64,000 nucleotides of DNA from NCBI RefSeq assembly GCF_900148515.1, contig NZ_FRXN01000002.1, positions 434,001 through 498,000 of the forward strand. The letters are read 5' to 3'. The stretch's first letter is position 1; every line of letters starts with the position of its first letter. Source of the DNA: Algoriphagus zhangzhouensis (GTDB lineage Bacteria > Bacteroidota > Bacteroidia > Cytophagales > Cyclobacteriaceae). The position numbers were made by a program, and so were the translations under genes. The notes under the pieces are model-generated. The model did not search any database and was not told the DNA's origin. It saw only the letters and a list, made by a program, of their open reading frames with translations. This document shows, piece by piece, positions 1 through 8,775 of this stretch.

Positions 1-762
1 CAAGTTTCTGAAAATGCACAGGTTTCCTTGGCAGGTGGGACTTTTTCTCAAGTAGCCGCAGAAAACTTCAGAGTATTGAATCCTGAATTGAAAAATGTGC
101 AATCCAAGCACCTGATTCTAAACTATCTCTACGGTGCAAAGGGTAGAACTCTTCGAGCTGAAGCCTTCTACAAATCCTATGACAACTTGGTGACATTTGA
201 TGGCTCGCCAATGGCTCCCGAAAATCCAATCAATGAAGGAATAGGATTCGCAAAAGGAATCGATCTTTTCTACAGAGAAAGTAGATTAATTAAAAACACT
301 GACTTCTGGGTTACCTACAGCTTTGTGGATAGTAAAAGGCAATTTGATCAATACAGCACCAAGGTTCAGCCCGCTTTTGCTCCCAAGCATAACTTCTCCA
401 TAGTGGCGAAACACGGTTTCGAAACGCTGCAATCTCAATTAGGAATGAGCTTCTCGATGAACGATGGCTATGCCTATACCGACCCTAATCAAGATGGGGA
501 AATGAATGCAAAGACTCGCTCTTTTCAGAGCCTAAGCTTAAGCTGGAGCTACTTACCGAAGCCTAATCTGATCATTCACTTTGCAGTCAGCAATGTCTTG
601 GGAAGAGAGAATGTATTTGGCTATCAGTATGCTCAAACGCCCAATGCATCCGGTGTTTATGAATCCCTTCCTTCGGGCCAAGCAGCACCTAGATTCCTGC
701 TTTTGGGAGTCTTCCTAACCCTTTCCAAAGACAAAACAGCAAATAATCTAAACAACTTATAA
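1..762 (+). CDS. TonB-dependent outer-membrane receptor, C-terminal part (5' end outside window)
   Basis: The frame is open from base 1, so the gene begins outside the window; 253 residues remain. The sequence alternates short amphipathic strands and polar turns, for example a strand around FWVTYSFVDSKRQF and a late strand SNVLGRENVFGYQYA, as expected for the C-terminal beta-barrel of a TonB-dependent receptor. Such receptors take up siderophores, cofactors, metals or glycans across the outer membrane using TonB energy. The final strand (RFLLLGVFLTLS) is followed by an unusual polar tail of about ten residues instead of ending on an aromatic residue. A small secreted TPR protein follows after 11 bases and is probably co-transcribed. 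The substrate cannot be inferred because the plug domain is missing. Confidence 0.75.
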   Translation, partial: QVSENAQVSLAGGTFSQVAAENFRVLNPELKNVQSKHLILNYLYGAKGRTLRAEAFYKSYDNLVTFDGSPMAPENPINEGIGFAKGIDLFYRESRLIKNTDFWVTYSFVDSKRQFDQYSTKVQPAFAPKHNFSIVAKHGFETLQSQLGMSFSMNDGYAYTDPNQDGEMNAKTRSFQSLSLSWSYLPKPNLIIHFAVSNVLGRENVFGYQYAQTPNASGVYESLPSGQAAPRFLLLGVFLTLSKDKTANNLNNL

Positions 763-773
763 TCAACGCTATC

Positions 774-1424
774 ATGAAAAAGTACTTTCTAATTTTCGCT
801 CTATCCTTTTGTTGGATCAATCTTGTAAAGGCCTCAGACCCTGCTTTTGAAAAAGCAATGACAAAGCAAATCCAAGCAATGGAAACCATACAGACTCTGG
901 AAGAATCACAAAAAGTTTCCAATTCTTTCTTAAGGATTTCCGAAGCCCAGCCAGAAGAATGGCTTCCGCTTTATTATGCAGGATTATTACAGATTGAATC
1001 AGCTTTTAGATTTGATGTCAATCAAGACCAAGCACTTGAACAAGCCTTAGAATACATCGAGAAGGCAAAGAATATTGCTCCTGGAAACTCAGAATTGACT
1101 GCCTTGGAAGGATATGCTGTGATGGGAAAAATCAGTGTGGATCCTGCCAACCGTGGACAAAGTATGACTCCTGAAGCGATGCAGTTATTTGGTAAAGCCA
1201 TTGCTTTGGACAAAGAAAACCCTAGAGCAGTTCTCTTAATGGCCCAAATGGAATTGGGAATGGCTCAATTCTTTGGATCTGGACCCGAAAAAGCTTGTGG
1301 AATGGCAAGAATGGGAAGTGATTTGCTACGAAAGGAAAAAGAAAAAATCACTGAGTCTTACATTTTACCCACTTGGGGACAAAGAATGGCCTCACAATTT
1401 GAAAAAGTCTGCCAACAAAACTAA
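774..1424 (+). CDS. secreted TPR-like protein of unknown function
   Basis: This is a 216-residue protein with a clear signal peptide (MKKYFLIFALSFCWINLVKA, then SDP), so it is probably periplasmic. The mature part is helical with TPR-like spacing, such as ALEQALEYIEKAKNIAPGNSELTALEGYAVMG followed by AMQLFGKAIALDKENPRAVLLMAQ. TPRs generally mediate protein contacts. It starts 11 bases after the TonB-dependent receptor, so the two probably form a transcription unit, and similar small TPR proteins follow receptors in related bacteria. The downstream two-component pair is 66 bases away and may be part of the same unit. No catalytic motif is visible and the exact role is unknown. Confidence 0.7.
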   Translation: MKKYFLIFALSFCWINLVKASDPAFEKAMTKQIQAMETIQTLEESQKVSNSFLRISEAQPEEWLPLYYAGLLQIESAFRFDVNQDQALEQALEYIEKAKNIAPGNSELTALEGYAVMGKISVDPANRGQSMTPEAMQLFGKAIALDKENPRAVLLMAQMELGMAQFFGSGPEKACGMARMGSDLLRKEKEKITESYILPTWGQRMASQFEKVCQQN

Positions 1425-1490
1425 AACCCATTTCAAATTGGCAGAATCGAAACCCGAATCGATTCTGCCATTTTTCCTATATTCAAATCC

Positions 1491-2570
1491 ATGCAGAATA
1501 TTTTAAAAGCTGGCCTGTCATTCAAATCCAATAGAACTTGGAGTTATACAAACATTCTGAGGTTTATTGCTGTTCAAGCAGGCATTGCCACTACCATCCT
1601 ATTGTTTGCTTGCCCGACTTGCTGGTTGACTTGGGATGGGCTCAAAAATCTGATTCCCGATTTTTTTGTTTCCTTCATTTTCTCATCCGTCCTAAGTTTT
1701 GGTGGTAATCTGGTAGTTTCCTATCTCGATGAACGAATTTCTTGGATAGATCACCCCGTCAAACGAATAGTTTTAACGGTTGTCTTTTATATGTCTTATG
1801 CATTTGTAAGCTCCTATATCATTATTGTTATTTATGCGACTTTAGATGGTCAAGTGCCATCCGACAATATTCCATGGATAGAGCTACTCCCTTATACAAA
1901 AATGCCTATGTGGGCAGCTCTTATTTTCATGGGCCTATTTACCACTTGGTCATGGCTAAAGGAATGGAGAAAATCTGCCTTAGAAGCTGAAAAACTAAAA
2001 TCAGAAAAACTAGCGGCTCAATATCAAGGATTGAAAAACCAATTGAACCCTCATTTTTTATTCAACTCTCTGAATGCACTTTCCAATTTAGTCTATGAAG
2101 ATGCGGATCGTTCTGCAGCATTCATTCAGAAACTTTCAAGGATTTATCGGTACGTTTTGGAGGTACAAAACGAGGAATTGGTCACCCTAAATAGCGAAGT
2201 CGAGTTTGCTAGAAATTATCTTGATTTGCAGAAAATCCGATTTGAGGATAGTCTTCAATTCTCAATAGAAACTCAGGATGAAAACAACTGGATACCACCC
2301 CTTTCACTTCAACTATTATTAGAAAATGCGATCAAACACAATGTGGCCAGCAAAGCAAATCCGCTAGTTATCCACATTATTCAAAAAGGAAATGAGATGT
2401 GGATAAGTAATAATTTTCAACCTAAAAACGCCACTGATGAACCATCAACAGGAATTGGATTGAAAAATATTGAACAGCGGTATCAAGTTTTGAGTAACAA
2501 AAAACCACAAGTGATTACTAGTGAAAAAGAGTTTTTGGTAATCCTTCCACTTTTGAAAATCGAAGCATGA
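1491..2570 (+). CDS. LytS/YehU-type sensor histidine kinase
   Basis: This is a 359-residue membrane kinase. Hydrophobic segments lie roughly at residues 25-45, 57-78, 90-115 and 138-155, followed by a coiled-coil linker (KEWRKSALEAEKLKSEKLAAQ). The His_kinase domain (LytS/YehU family) has the phosphoacceptor in NPHFLFNSLNALSN, His about residue 187. An ATPase domain follows with LQLLLENAIKHN as N box and GIGLKNIEQRY as G box. Such kinases phosphorylate LytTR-type regulators. The next gene encodes one and overlaps this stop codon by 4 bases (ATGA), so the pair is translationally coupled. There is no periplasmic sensor domain, so the signal probably comes through the membrane segments. Confidence 0.9.
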   Translation: MQNILKAGLSFKSNRTWSYTNILRFIAVQAGIATTILLFACPTCWLTWDGLKNLIPDFFVSFIFSSVLSFGGNLVVSYLDERISWIDHPVKRIVLTVVFYMSYAFVSSYIIIVIYATLDGQVPSDNIPWIELLPYTKMPMWAALIFMGLFTTWSWLKEWRKSALEAEKLKSEKLAAQYQGLKNQLNPHFLFNSLNALSNLVYEDADRSAAFIQKLSRIYRYVLEVQNEELVTLNSEVEFARNYLDLQKIRFEDSLQFSIETQDENNWIPPLSLQLLLENAIKHNVASKANPLVIHIIQKGNEMWISNNFQPKNATDEPSTGIGLKNIEQRYQVLSNKKPQVITSEKEFLVILPLLKIEA

Positions 2571-3319
2571 GAATCTTGATCATAGAGGATGAAAATCCAG
2601 CTGCTAATAGGCTTATCAAGCTTTTAAAGCCATATTTTCCGGACGCAGAGATTATCGGAAACCTAGATACGATCACCTCAACGGTAGATTGGCTGGAGAC
2701 TTATCCACACCCTGATTTGCTGTTTTGTGACATCCAATTGGCTGATGGAAACAGTTTTGAAATATTCAAAAAAGTAAAGTTATCCACACCGGTCATCTTC
2801 ACAACAGCCTATGACCAATATGCTATTCAAGCTTTCCAGGTGAATGCGGTGGATTATCTTTTAAAGCCAATTGATCCAAAAGATTTAGAAAGGGCTGTAG
2901 CGAAATTTAAATCCCAGCAACTCAAATCTGGAATCGATTTAGGGATGATCAAAGAGTTACTTGAGCCAAAAGCGCAAACTTTCAAGTCTCGGTTTTTAGT
3001 AAAATATGGAGAGAAAATTCAAAGTATTCCGGTTGACCAAATCTCCTTTTTCTATAGCGAAGAAAGAATCACTTTCCTTCAAACTCATGAAGGGAAAAAG
3101 TATGTCATTGACCAGACTTTGGAACAAACAGAACAGCAACTGGATCCAAAAGAATTCTTTAGAATCAACCGCAAATATCTCTGTAGTCTGGCTTCAGTCG
3201 ATGAGATTTTCACCTATTCAAACAGCCGATTGAAGATTACCCTGAATCATTGTGAGGACAAAGACATCCTAATCAGCCGTGAAAAAGTTCAGGAATTTAA
3301 ATCCTGGTTGGATCAATAA
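2567..3319 (+). CDS. LytTR-family response regulator
   Basis: This 250-residue protein has an N-terminal receiver (MRILIIEDENPAANRLIKLL, phospho-acceptor Asp about 55 in LLFCDIQLADG, then TTAYDQYAIQAF and KPIDPKDLERAV). A C-terminal LytTR DNA-binding domain begins near residue 140 and has KYGEKIQSIPVDQISFFYSE and FFRINRKYLCSL. LytTR proteins bind direct repeats in promoters and activate transcription. The start ATG overlaps the kinase stop, which marks it as the cognate partner. The adjacent membrane-protein gene, 36 bases downstream, may be a target or part of the operon. The target set is unknown. Confidence 0.9.
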   Translation: MRILIIEDENPAANRLIKLLKPYFPDAEIIGNLDTITSTVDWLETYPHPDLLFCDIQLADGNSFEIFKKVKLSTPVIFTTAYDQYAIQAFQVNAVDYLLKPIDPKDLERAVAKFKSQQLKSGIDLGMIKELLEPKAQTFKSRFLVKYGEKIQSIPVDQISFFYSEERITFLQTHEGKKYVIDQTLEQTEQQLDPKEFFRINRKYLCSLASVDEIFTYSNSRLKITLNHCEDKDILISREKVQEFKSWLDQ

Positions 3320-3355
3320 TTCTAATTTTTTAATTGATTCTGACTATTTTTTGGA

Positions 3356-4573
3356 ATGAACGAGAATCAGGATACTCATAGAAAATCAGAAGAGCTGAGC
3401 TGGCTGGAGAATTTACAAAGAAACAGCTGGGAACCTGAGGTCATCATTTCAGGTATTATTCTGGCATTTTTGTTCATATTCCCAACCAAAATCTATGAAT
3501 TCTGTGCTTATCTAACTCAAGATTTAGGATTAGACTATCTTTTCAGCTCACTAATCCTGATTTATCTGACTGGAATTATAAGTATTTTCAAGATTTTCTT
3601 TGTGGTTCATTTGGCTTTGCGCTTCCTATGGGCTGGCCTTTTAGGTTTAAGCTATGCGTATCCTAAAGGGGTCATTCAGGAAAAATTATTCAAAGTGGGT
3701 CAAGGATATAATTACCAAAAACCTGATGAAATGGTCCTTAAGCTCGAAAAGATTTGCTCCAGCACTTTTGCCTACCCAGTTTCAATGGTCATCATATTTC
3801 TAGCATTAACCATTTATTTAGGAGTACTTTTTTCCCTATACGTTTGGCTAAATCTTGATTTCATCCAGGTATACGCATTTATGATGTTTAGCCTATTGAT
3901 CTTTTCTCTATTGATGATGAGTAAAAGAAAAACCAAATTCAAAATCTGGTATAGCCAAACAATGGTGAGTTCCATTAATGCGATCTACCAGAGTAATACT
4001 GGAAAATGGTTTTCAATGGCTTATACAATTTTTATCATGGCCTTGGCCATTCCGATAATCGCTTCGGATACCAAAGATTTTTTTATGTTCAGAAATGAAT
4101 ACAACGTCCTCCCTAAAGAATTGGAATGGCCAGCCAAGCACCTCTATTTTGAAGACAATCATGATCCAGCAACTCGCTTTTCGAGAGCATTCCTTCCACA
4201 GGAAGAAATCAGCGAAAATTACATACGGATTGGCTTGGCGAGATATGAAGGCGATAGAAAAGTATTGGAAGCTTTTCAGTCTGAATTCTCAACCACTACT
4301 GATACCTTGAATTGGATCGAGTTGAATGAAACAGCGGATCTACATCGCATTTATGTCAATGACTCATTGATTCAGGTAAATGATTGGGGGAAATACAGGT
4401 TATCGCCCTCTGGTCAGAAAGTTTACCAATCGATCATTAATCTCGAAGGCTTGAAGCCGGGAAGACATAAACTCCGGGTAGAAAAACTATTCTTACGATA
4501 TCATCCTTTTACTGGTGAACCCGAAGTTAAACTTTTAAAGAACTGGGCGAATTTTGAGTTTATAAAGAAATAA
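3356..4573 (+). CDS. multi-pass membrane protein of unknown function
   Basis: A 405-residue protein I do not recognise. The first about 250 residues contain five or six hydrophobic segments: around IISGIILAFLFIFPTKIYEF, LFSSLILIYLTGIISIFK, ALRFLWAGLLGLSYAY, SMVIIFLALTIYLGVLFSLY, YAFMMFSLLIFSLLM and YTIFIMALAIPIIAS. The C-terminal about 155 residues look extracytoplasmic, with a jelly-roll-like pattern of short strands ending in RHKLRVEKLFLRYHPFTGEP. It lies 36 bases after the LytTR regulator on the same strand. That suggests co-transcription with the kinase/regulator pair and perhaps a role in sensing or in the envelope response. No enzyme motif is evident. Confidence 0.6.
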   Translation: MNENQDTHRKSEELSWLENLQRNSWEPEVIISGIILAFLFIFPTKIYEFCAYLTQDLGLDYLFSSLILIYLTGIISIFKIFFVVHLALRFLWAGLLGLSYAYPKGVIQEKLFKVGQGYNYQKPDEMVLKLEKICSSTFAYPVSMVIIFLALTIYLGVLFSLYVWLNLDFIQVYAFMMFSLLIFSLLMMSKRKTKFKIWYSQTMVSSINAIYQSNTGKWFSMAYTIFIMALAIPIIASDTKDFFMFRNEYNVLPKELEWPAKHLYFEDNHDPATRFSRAFLPQEEISENYIRIGLARYEGDRKVLEAFQSEFSTTTDTLNWIELNETADLHRIYVNDSLIQVNDWGKYRLSPSGQKVYQSIINLEGLKPGRHKLRVEKLFLRYHPFTGEPEVKLLKNWANFEFIKK

Positions 4574-4595
4574 TAGGCCCAAACCGTCTAGAAAC

Positions 4596-4628
4596 AAAAA
4601 AAGCGAGACTTACTCAGTCTCGCTTTTT
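4596..4628. terminator. bidirectional terminator overlapping the 3' end of rng
   Basis: The hairpin AAAAAGCGAGAC (to 4609) / GTCTCGCTTTTT (4617-4628) has the loop TTACTCA. It has T runs on both strands and lies between the convergent membrane-protein gene and rng. One arm is the last codons of rng and the rng stop codon sits in the loop. Confidence 0.8.
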
Positions 4629-6181
4629 ATTTGTAGTTCTATTTCCTCACCAGATTCGTCTAGGAATCTGTATTCCGTCACCGGTAGGGAAGAATCTTTG
4701 ATCAGTTTTATCCACTTGTAATATTTGAAAAACCATTTCACACGTCGGCTCATAATGCCTGTAGTGAAATATGCGTGCAGGTAGGGATGCAGCCCGATCT
4801 GGATATTGTCCACATTCTGAATGGTGGCAATATGTTCCAGATCTTTTTCCAGTTTGTCGGCTACCAGGATCGATGCCTGGATTTTGCCGGTTCCGTTACA
4901 TGCCGGGCAGGTTTCCTTCGTCACGATATTGACCTCCGGCCGGACTCTTTGTCTGGTGATTTGCATGAGACCAAATTTACTCAGAGGCAAAACAGTGTGT
5001 TTCGATCTGTCAGATTTCAGTTCGTCTTTCATCGCTTCATAAATCGCCTTTTTGTTTTCGGCTCTTTTCATGTCGATAAAATCGACTACGATGATTCCTC
5101 CCATGTCTCGGAGGCGAAGCTGTCTGGCTATTTCTTTGGCAGCCACCAGGTTTGTTTTTAATGCTGTTGATTCCTGGTCGCTTTCCTGATTGGACTTGTT
5201 GCCACTATTCACATCTATGACGTGTAGGGCTTCTGTATGCTCGATGATCACATATCCTCCCTGGGGAAGGCTGACCGTCTGTCCGAACAGGCTTTTGATC
5301 TGCTTTTCAATTCCAAAACTCTCGAAGAGCTTGGCTTTTCCATTGTAAAGCTTGACAATTTTTTCTTTTTCAGGGGCTATTGACCTGATGTAGGATCTGA
5401 TCTGATCGTAGGTTGATTCTTCTTCTACGGTGATTGCATCGAAGGATTCATTGAGAAGGTCTCTCACTAGTGAGGAGGCCATACTCATCTCTCCTATTAC
5501 CTTATCGCGACTTTTGGCTTTCAGCAATTTCTTCATGCCTTCTTCCCAATTAGTGAGAAGATTTCTCAGGTCTTTGTCGAGTTCTGTGACTGACTGACCT
5601 TCGGCCACGGTGCGTATGATCACACCAAAATTGGCTGGCTTGATAGAATTGATGAGTCTCAATAGTCTCTTGCGCTCGTCACTGCTGCGGATTTTTTTGG
5701 AAACGTTGACCGAATCCGAAAAAGGCACCAGTACCAAGTACCGACCAGGAAGAGAGAGCTCACAGGATAATCGGGGCCCTTTGGTTGAAATTGGCTCCTT
5801 CACTACCTGAACCAAGATTTGATTATTCTTCGAGAGAATATTGGATATCTTTCCGATCTTGTCTATTTCAGGTTCGTTCTGGAAGCCTTTCAGGTTATAG
5901 TTGCCATAATTGTTGTTGCGCACCATTTTGGTGAACTTCATCAAGCTGTTGAAATTTGGACCCAGGTCCTGGTAGTGCAGAAAGGCGTCCTTTTCGTAGC
6001 CCACGTCAATGAAGGCTGCATTCAGCCCATTGACGATTTTCCGCACTGTACCTAGGTAAATATCCCCAACTTTGAATTGATTGTCCATCCCTTCGGAATG
6101 CAACTCAATCAAGCTTTTATCTTGAAGTAGGGCTATACGACTCCCGTTTTGAGCAGAATCTATTAACAATTCCGTACTCAA
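4610..6181 (-). CDS. rng: ribonuclease G/E family endoribonuclease
   Basis: This 523-residue protein has an N-terminal S1-like RNA-binding region (GDIYLGTVRKIVNGLNAAF, about 38-125), longer than in E. coli RNase G because of an insertion. Next come the RNase E/G core and the metal-binding aspartates in ALHVIDVNSGNK and GGIIVVDFIDMKR. The zinc-link motif is CPACNGTG. RNase G/E cuts single-stranded RNA in rRNA maturation and mRNA decay. The length matches the RNase G form without the large C-terminal degradosome scaffold of E. coli RNase E. It is the last gene of the minus-strand run HU, TPR protein, 29-codon gene, rng, a linkage common in Bacteroidota. Its DNA looks richer in G+C than its neighbours. 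Confidence 0.93.
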   Translation of the reverse strand: MSTELLIDSAQNGSRIALLQDKSLIELHSEGMDNQFKVGDIYLGTVRKIVNGLNAAFIDVGYEKDAFLHYQDLGPNFNSLMKFTKMVRNNNYGNYNLKGFQNEPEIDKIGKISNILSKNNQILVQVVKEPISTKGPRLSCELSLPGRYLVLVPFSDSVNVSKKIRSSDERKRLLRLINSIKPANFGVIIRTVAEGQSVTELDKDLRNLLTNWEEGMKKLLKAKSRDKVIGEMSMASSLVRDLLNESFDAITVEEESTYDQIRSYIRSIAPEKEKIVKLYNGKAKLFESFGIEKQIKSLFGQTVSLPQGGYVIIEHTEALHVIDVNSGNKSNQESDQESTALKTNLVAAKEIARQLRLRDMGGIIVVDFIDMKRAENKKAIYEAMKDELKSDRSKHTVLPLSKFGLMQITRQRVRPEVNIVTKETCPACNGTGKIQASILVADKLEKDLEHIATIQNVDNIQIGLHPYLHAYFTTGIMSRRVKWFFKYYKWIKLIKDSSLPVTEYRFLDESGEEIELQIKSETE

Positions 6182-6234
6182 AATCTCGTCTTATACTATG
6201 TAAATGAACGTGTTGTTTTGTTAAAAACGGGTAT

Positions 6235-6259
6235 AAGAAGAAGTATATTACTTCTTCTT
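6235..6259 (-). terminator. weak hairpin after the 29-codon gene
   Basis: On the minus strand, AAGAAGAAGTA / TACTTCTTCTT form an 11-bp stem with a 3-base loop; the stem includes the end of the small gene. A T5 run follows only after ATACCCG, so termination may be partial and allow transcription into rng. Confidence 0.35.
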
Positions 6260-6337
6260 ATGTCTGTTTTTTCTAAGTCTTTTCTTACGCTTGTGCGTAG
6301 AGATCTTATGTCTTTTTCTTTTCTTACCGCAAGGCAT
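6248..6337 (-). CDS. 29-residue basic protein, AURKAIP1/COX24-domain type
   Basis: This very small gene reads on the minus strand from ATG at 6337 to TAA at 6248. It encodes 29 residues beginning MPCGKKRKRHKI, with later segments HKRKKRLRKN and RHKKK; more than half of the residues are Lys or Arg. The pattern KRKRHKxxTHKRKKRLRKNRHK is that of the conserved Bacteroidota AURKAIP1/COX24-domain proteins, whose mitochondrial relative (mS38) is a small-subunit ribosomal protein. A ribosome-associated role is therefore likely but inferred. It sits between the TPR gene (29 bases upstream) and rng (66 bases downstream), in an otherwise empty spacer, which supports its being real. Confidence 0.85.
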   Translation of the reverse strand: MPCGKKRKRHKISTHKRKKRLRKNRHKKK

Positions 6338-6366
6338 AGTCTTATTATTTAAAGTGTTACAAATAT

Positions 6367-7188
6367 TTATAGCCTGTCAAGATAGGTCTGGATACTTTCC
6401 AAGATCATAGGATCCTGAGTGATCTCCTTCACTTTCTCAAACTGAGCTTTCGCTTTATTCTTTTGATCGGCTTCGAAATAACTAACCGCCAAGTAAAATT
6501 GTCCCTGAAGGTTGTCCGGGTGATAACGAACCAATTCTTCAAATCGTTCAGTAGCTCTTTTGTACTGACCGGATTGCATGGACAAGATTCCCATGTTGAA
6601 GAGTGCATCTTCATTTTGAGGATCTGCTTCCAAAATCTCCCTCAGCATGGTAATCCCCTGCATTGGGTTGGAAGAAGACACATAGGTCATGGCAATTTTA
6701 GATTTCAAATCCGTTCTGGTGGGATCGTTATCCAGCACCATGTTTAGATAATCACGGGTTTTTTCCGCAGTGTAATTTACTTTTTCTTGGTCTAAAGCAA
6801 ATGTAAATGCCTCATAAAAAGCATTTCCTGTATCTTCAGCCAAGGCCAAATCACCAGTTTTATCTGCCGCTAGACTTAAATAATAAGCCGCACTATCGTA
6901 TTTACCCTTTTCCTGATACAGCTCAGCCAACTGTTGCATGCTCTCTGAGTAAGATTCGGAATCAGAATTAGATTTTGATTTCAAATCGGCCAGAGCAGCT
7001 TCTTTTTCAGGACTTAGCTCTGTCTCATGCATTGCTGCAGCTTCGGAACCGGAGGCACTTGAAGATTCAGAAGTCGTTTCAGAAACTGCGTTCTGAGCTT
7101 CATTGTCTACCACTACTTTTGGCAAGGCGTACAAACCTGCGACTGCCAAAACTCCAATAATGATGAGAAAGAGCTGTGATTTTTTCAT
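6367..7188 (-). CDS. membrane-anchored TPR-repeat protein
   Basis: This 273-residue protein has one N-terminal membrane segment (LFLIIIGVLAVAGLYALPKVV), a low-complexity Ser/Glu-rich stretch at about 33-85, and a C-terminal array of about four TPR-like repeats. Examples are YDSAAYYLSLAADKTGDLALAE, DALFNMGILSMQSGQYKRATERF and LQGQFYLAVSYFEADQKNKAKAQF. The repeats probably act as a periplasmic protein-interaction scaffold. It starts 19 bases after the HU stop codon and the two are probably co-transcribed. This gene is conserved between HU and rng in relatives, so it may belong to basic cell physiology, but I know no function. Confidence 0.75.
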   Translation of the reverse strand: MKKSQLFLIIIGVLAVAGLYALPKVVVDNEAQNAVSETTSESSSASGSEAAAMHETELSPEKEAALADLKSKSNSDSESYSESMQQLAELYQEKGKYDSAAYYLSLAADKTGDLALAEDTGNAFYEAFTFALDQEKVNYTAEKTRDYLNMVLDNDPTRTDLKSKIAMTYVSSSNPMQGITMLREILEADPQNEDALFNMGILSMQSGQYKRATERFEELVRYHPDNLQGQFYLAVSYFEADQKNKAKAQFEKVKEITQDPMILESIQTYLDRL

Positions 7189-7207
7189 ATCAAATAACCC
7201 CTATGGA

Positions 7208-7516
7208 TTAGTCCTGAGGAGCTAGTTCTTTGATTTTTTTGCTGTTTTTGATTTTCTCAACAAACACTTTAGAAGGCTTGAAAGCCGGGATGTAGTGCTC
7301 ATCGATTACGATAGCGGTGTTTTTTGAAATGTTACGTGCAATCTTCTTCGCTCTCTTCTTGTTGATGAAGCTACCAAAACCTCTCACGTAAATGTTTTCT
7401 CCTTCAGACATAGAGTCTTTTACTACTTTGAAGAAAGCCTCAATTGTCTGTGTCACATCATCCTTCTGGATTCCGGTCTTGTCCGAAATCTTGGTGATTA
7501 CTTCTGCTTTTGTCAC
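7208..7516 (-). CDS. HU/IHF-family DNA-binding protein
   Basis: A 102-residue HU/IHF-type protein: MTKAEVITKISDKTGIQKDD at the N-terminus, the helical dimer domain, then YVRGFGSFINKKRAKKIARN leading into the DNA-binding beta arm, and VIDEHYIPAFKPSKVF at the end. HU proteins bend and compact DNA as dimers. The length is slightly above the 90-residue standard because of a charged tail (KNSKKIKELAPQD). It is divergent from mutY, with 145 bases between the two start codons, and leads the minus-strand run that ends with rng. Confidence 0.93.
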   Translation of the reverse strand: MTKAEVITKISDKTGIQKDDVTQTIEAFFKVVKDSMSEGENIYVRGFGSFINKKRAKKIARNISKNTAIVIDEHYIPAFKPSKVFVEKIKNSKKIKELAPQD

Positions 7517-7582
7517 TGTGATTTTAATTTAGAAATTATGAAATAAGCTTAACAACCTATTAACCAAGTGTTTTTGGGACTG

Positions 7583-7590
7583 CAAATGTA
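7583..7590 (-). promoter_or_regulatory. candidate -7 element of the HU promoter
   Basis: On the minus strand TACATTTG matches the Bacteroidota -7 consensus TAnnTTTG. A TTTG occurs 23 bases upstream, slightly beyond the usual 19-21. It lies 67 bases before the HU start. Confidence 0.4.
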
Positions 7591-7661
7591 CGAGAAGCAA
7601 CGCAATTAAAAAACAAATACAGAAAAATTCACCAGATTTACACGAAAGATTTTATTACCCA

Positions 7662-8732
7662 ATGCCACACAAACCATCTGATTATCAATTCTTTTCCTTC
7701 AAAATCCTGCAATGGTACGAGCAAAATCCTCGTGAACTTCCTTGGAGAGGAACCACAAATCCATACAAAATTTGGCTCTCAGAAATCATTCTTCAGCAGA
7801 CCAGAATTGCTCAGGGATTACCTTATTATGAAAAATTTGTGAAGGCTTATCCCACTGTTAAGGACTTGGCAATTGCTCCCGAAGATGAGGTACTCAGACT
7901 TTGGCAAGGATTGGGCTATTATTCCAGGGCACGTAACCTTCACGCTTGCGCTAAGCACATCTGGTTTGAAAGGGGAGGAGAGTTCCCAAACACCTATAAA
8001 GACCTCCTTTCTTTAAAAGGAGTTGGCAGCTATACCGCCGCGGCTATTGGAAGTTTTGCATTCGGAATCCCAAAAGCAGTGGTAGATGGAAATGTATTCC
8101 GTATCCTCGCCAGATATTTTGGAATCGAGACAGACATTGCCAGTGGAAAAGGTAAAAAGGAGTTTGAAGCTTTGGCTGATCAGTTAATCCCTCACGATAA
8201 TCCAGGCGATTACAATCAAGCTATCATGGATTTTGGATCTCGCCTATGCGTTCCAATAAACCCGAATTGTGAAGAATGCCCTTTAAATTCAAATTGCTTT
8301 GCTTTCAACAATGATTTAGTGAAGGCTCTGCCTGTGAAAATCAATAAAATAAAGATTAAAGAAAGACATCTACATTACTTTATAATAAGGTGTGGAGAAA
8401 AATGGGTCTGGAAAAAAAGAACCTCGGGGGACATTTGGGAAGGCTTGTTTGATTTTCCCCAAGTAGAAAACACCCAAAAGGAATCCGATCAAACACTGGA
8501 AATTCCATTCGAAAGCGAGAAAAAGACACAGTTCCCAAAAAATTATCGACACATTCTGTCACATCAAAAATTGAATGCAATTTTCTCAGAAATCGAAATA
8601 GCCGAAGAAAACATGGAAAACCTTCAGAAATGGGCGGAAAATCGAGGCTATCTTTTGGTAGAGGAGGAAAAGATCGAATATCTGGCCAAGCCAAAGTTGA
8701 TCGTAAATTTTTTGAACGATCAGGGCTTTTGA
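7662..8732 (+). CDS. mutY: A/G-specific adenine DNA glycosylase
   Basis: A 356-residue MutY. It removes adenine mispaired with 8-oxoguanine. Visible features are RELPWRGTTNPYKIWLSEII with the catalytic Glu in LSEIILQQT, the helix-hairpin-helix LLSLKGVGSYTAAAIGSFA, and the catalytic Asp in AVVDGNVFRILARYF. The [4Fe-4S] ligands are in the C-X6-C-X2-C-X5-C segment CVPINPNCEECPLNSNC. The C-terminal NUDIX-like recognition domain follows (about 235-350). It is followed by ssb with 43 bases between, and the mutY-ssb-gldE order is typical of Bacteroidota. Confidence 0.95.
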   Translation: MPHKPSDYQFFSFKILQWYEQNPRELPWRGTTNPYKIWLSEIILQQTRIAQGLPYYEKFVKAYPTVKDLAIAPEDEVLRLWQGLGYYSRARNLHACAKHIWFERGGEFPNTYKDLLSLKGVGSYTAAAIGSFAFGIPKAVVDGNVFRILARYFGIETDIASGKGKKEFEALADQLIPHDNPGDYNQAIMDFGSRLCVPINPNCEECPLNSNCFAFNNDLVKALPVKINKIKIKERHLHYFIIRCGEKWVWKKRTSGDIWEGLFDFPQVENTQKESDQTLEIPFESEKKTQFPKNYRHILSHQKLNAIFSEIEIAEENMENLQKWAENRGYLLVEEEKIEYLAKPKLIVNFLNDQGF

Positions 8733-8775
8733 CTAACTTCATCAATCCAAGCTAGAATATAAAATCAACGAATAA

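Noticed and set aside
2368..2788. Three perfect TTATCCACA (DnaA-box) matches at 2368, 2701 and 2780
   Set aside because: They lie inside the sensor kinase and regulator genes in the same orientation and fit ordinary codons. There is no AT-rich unwinding element, so I treat them as chance, and as a warning for the oriC call.
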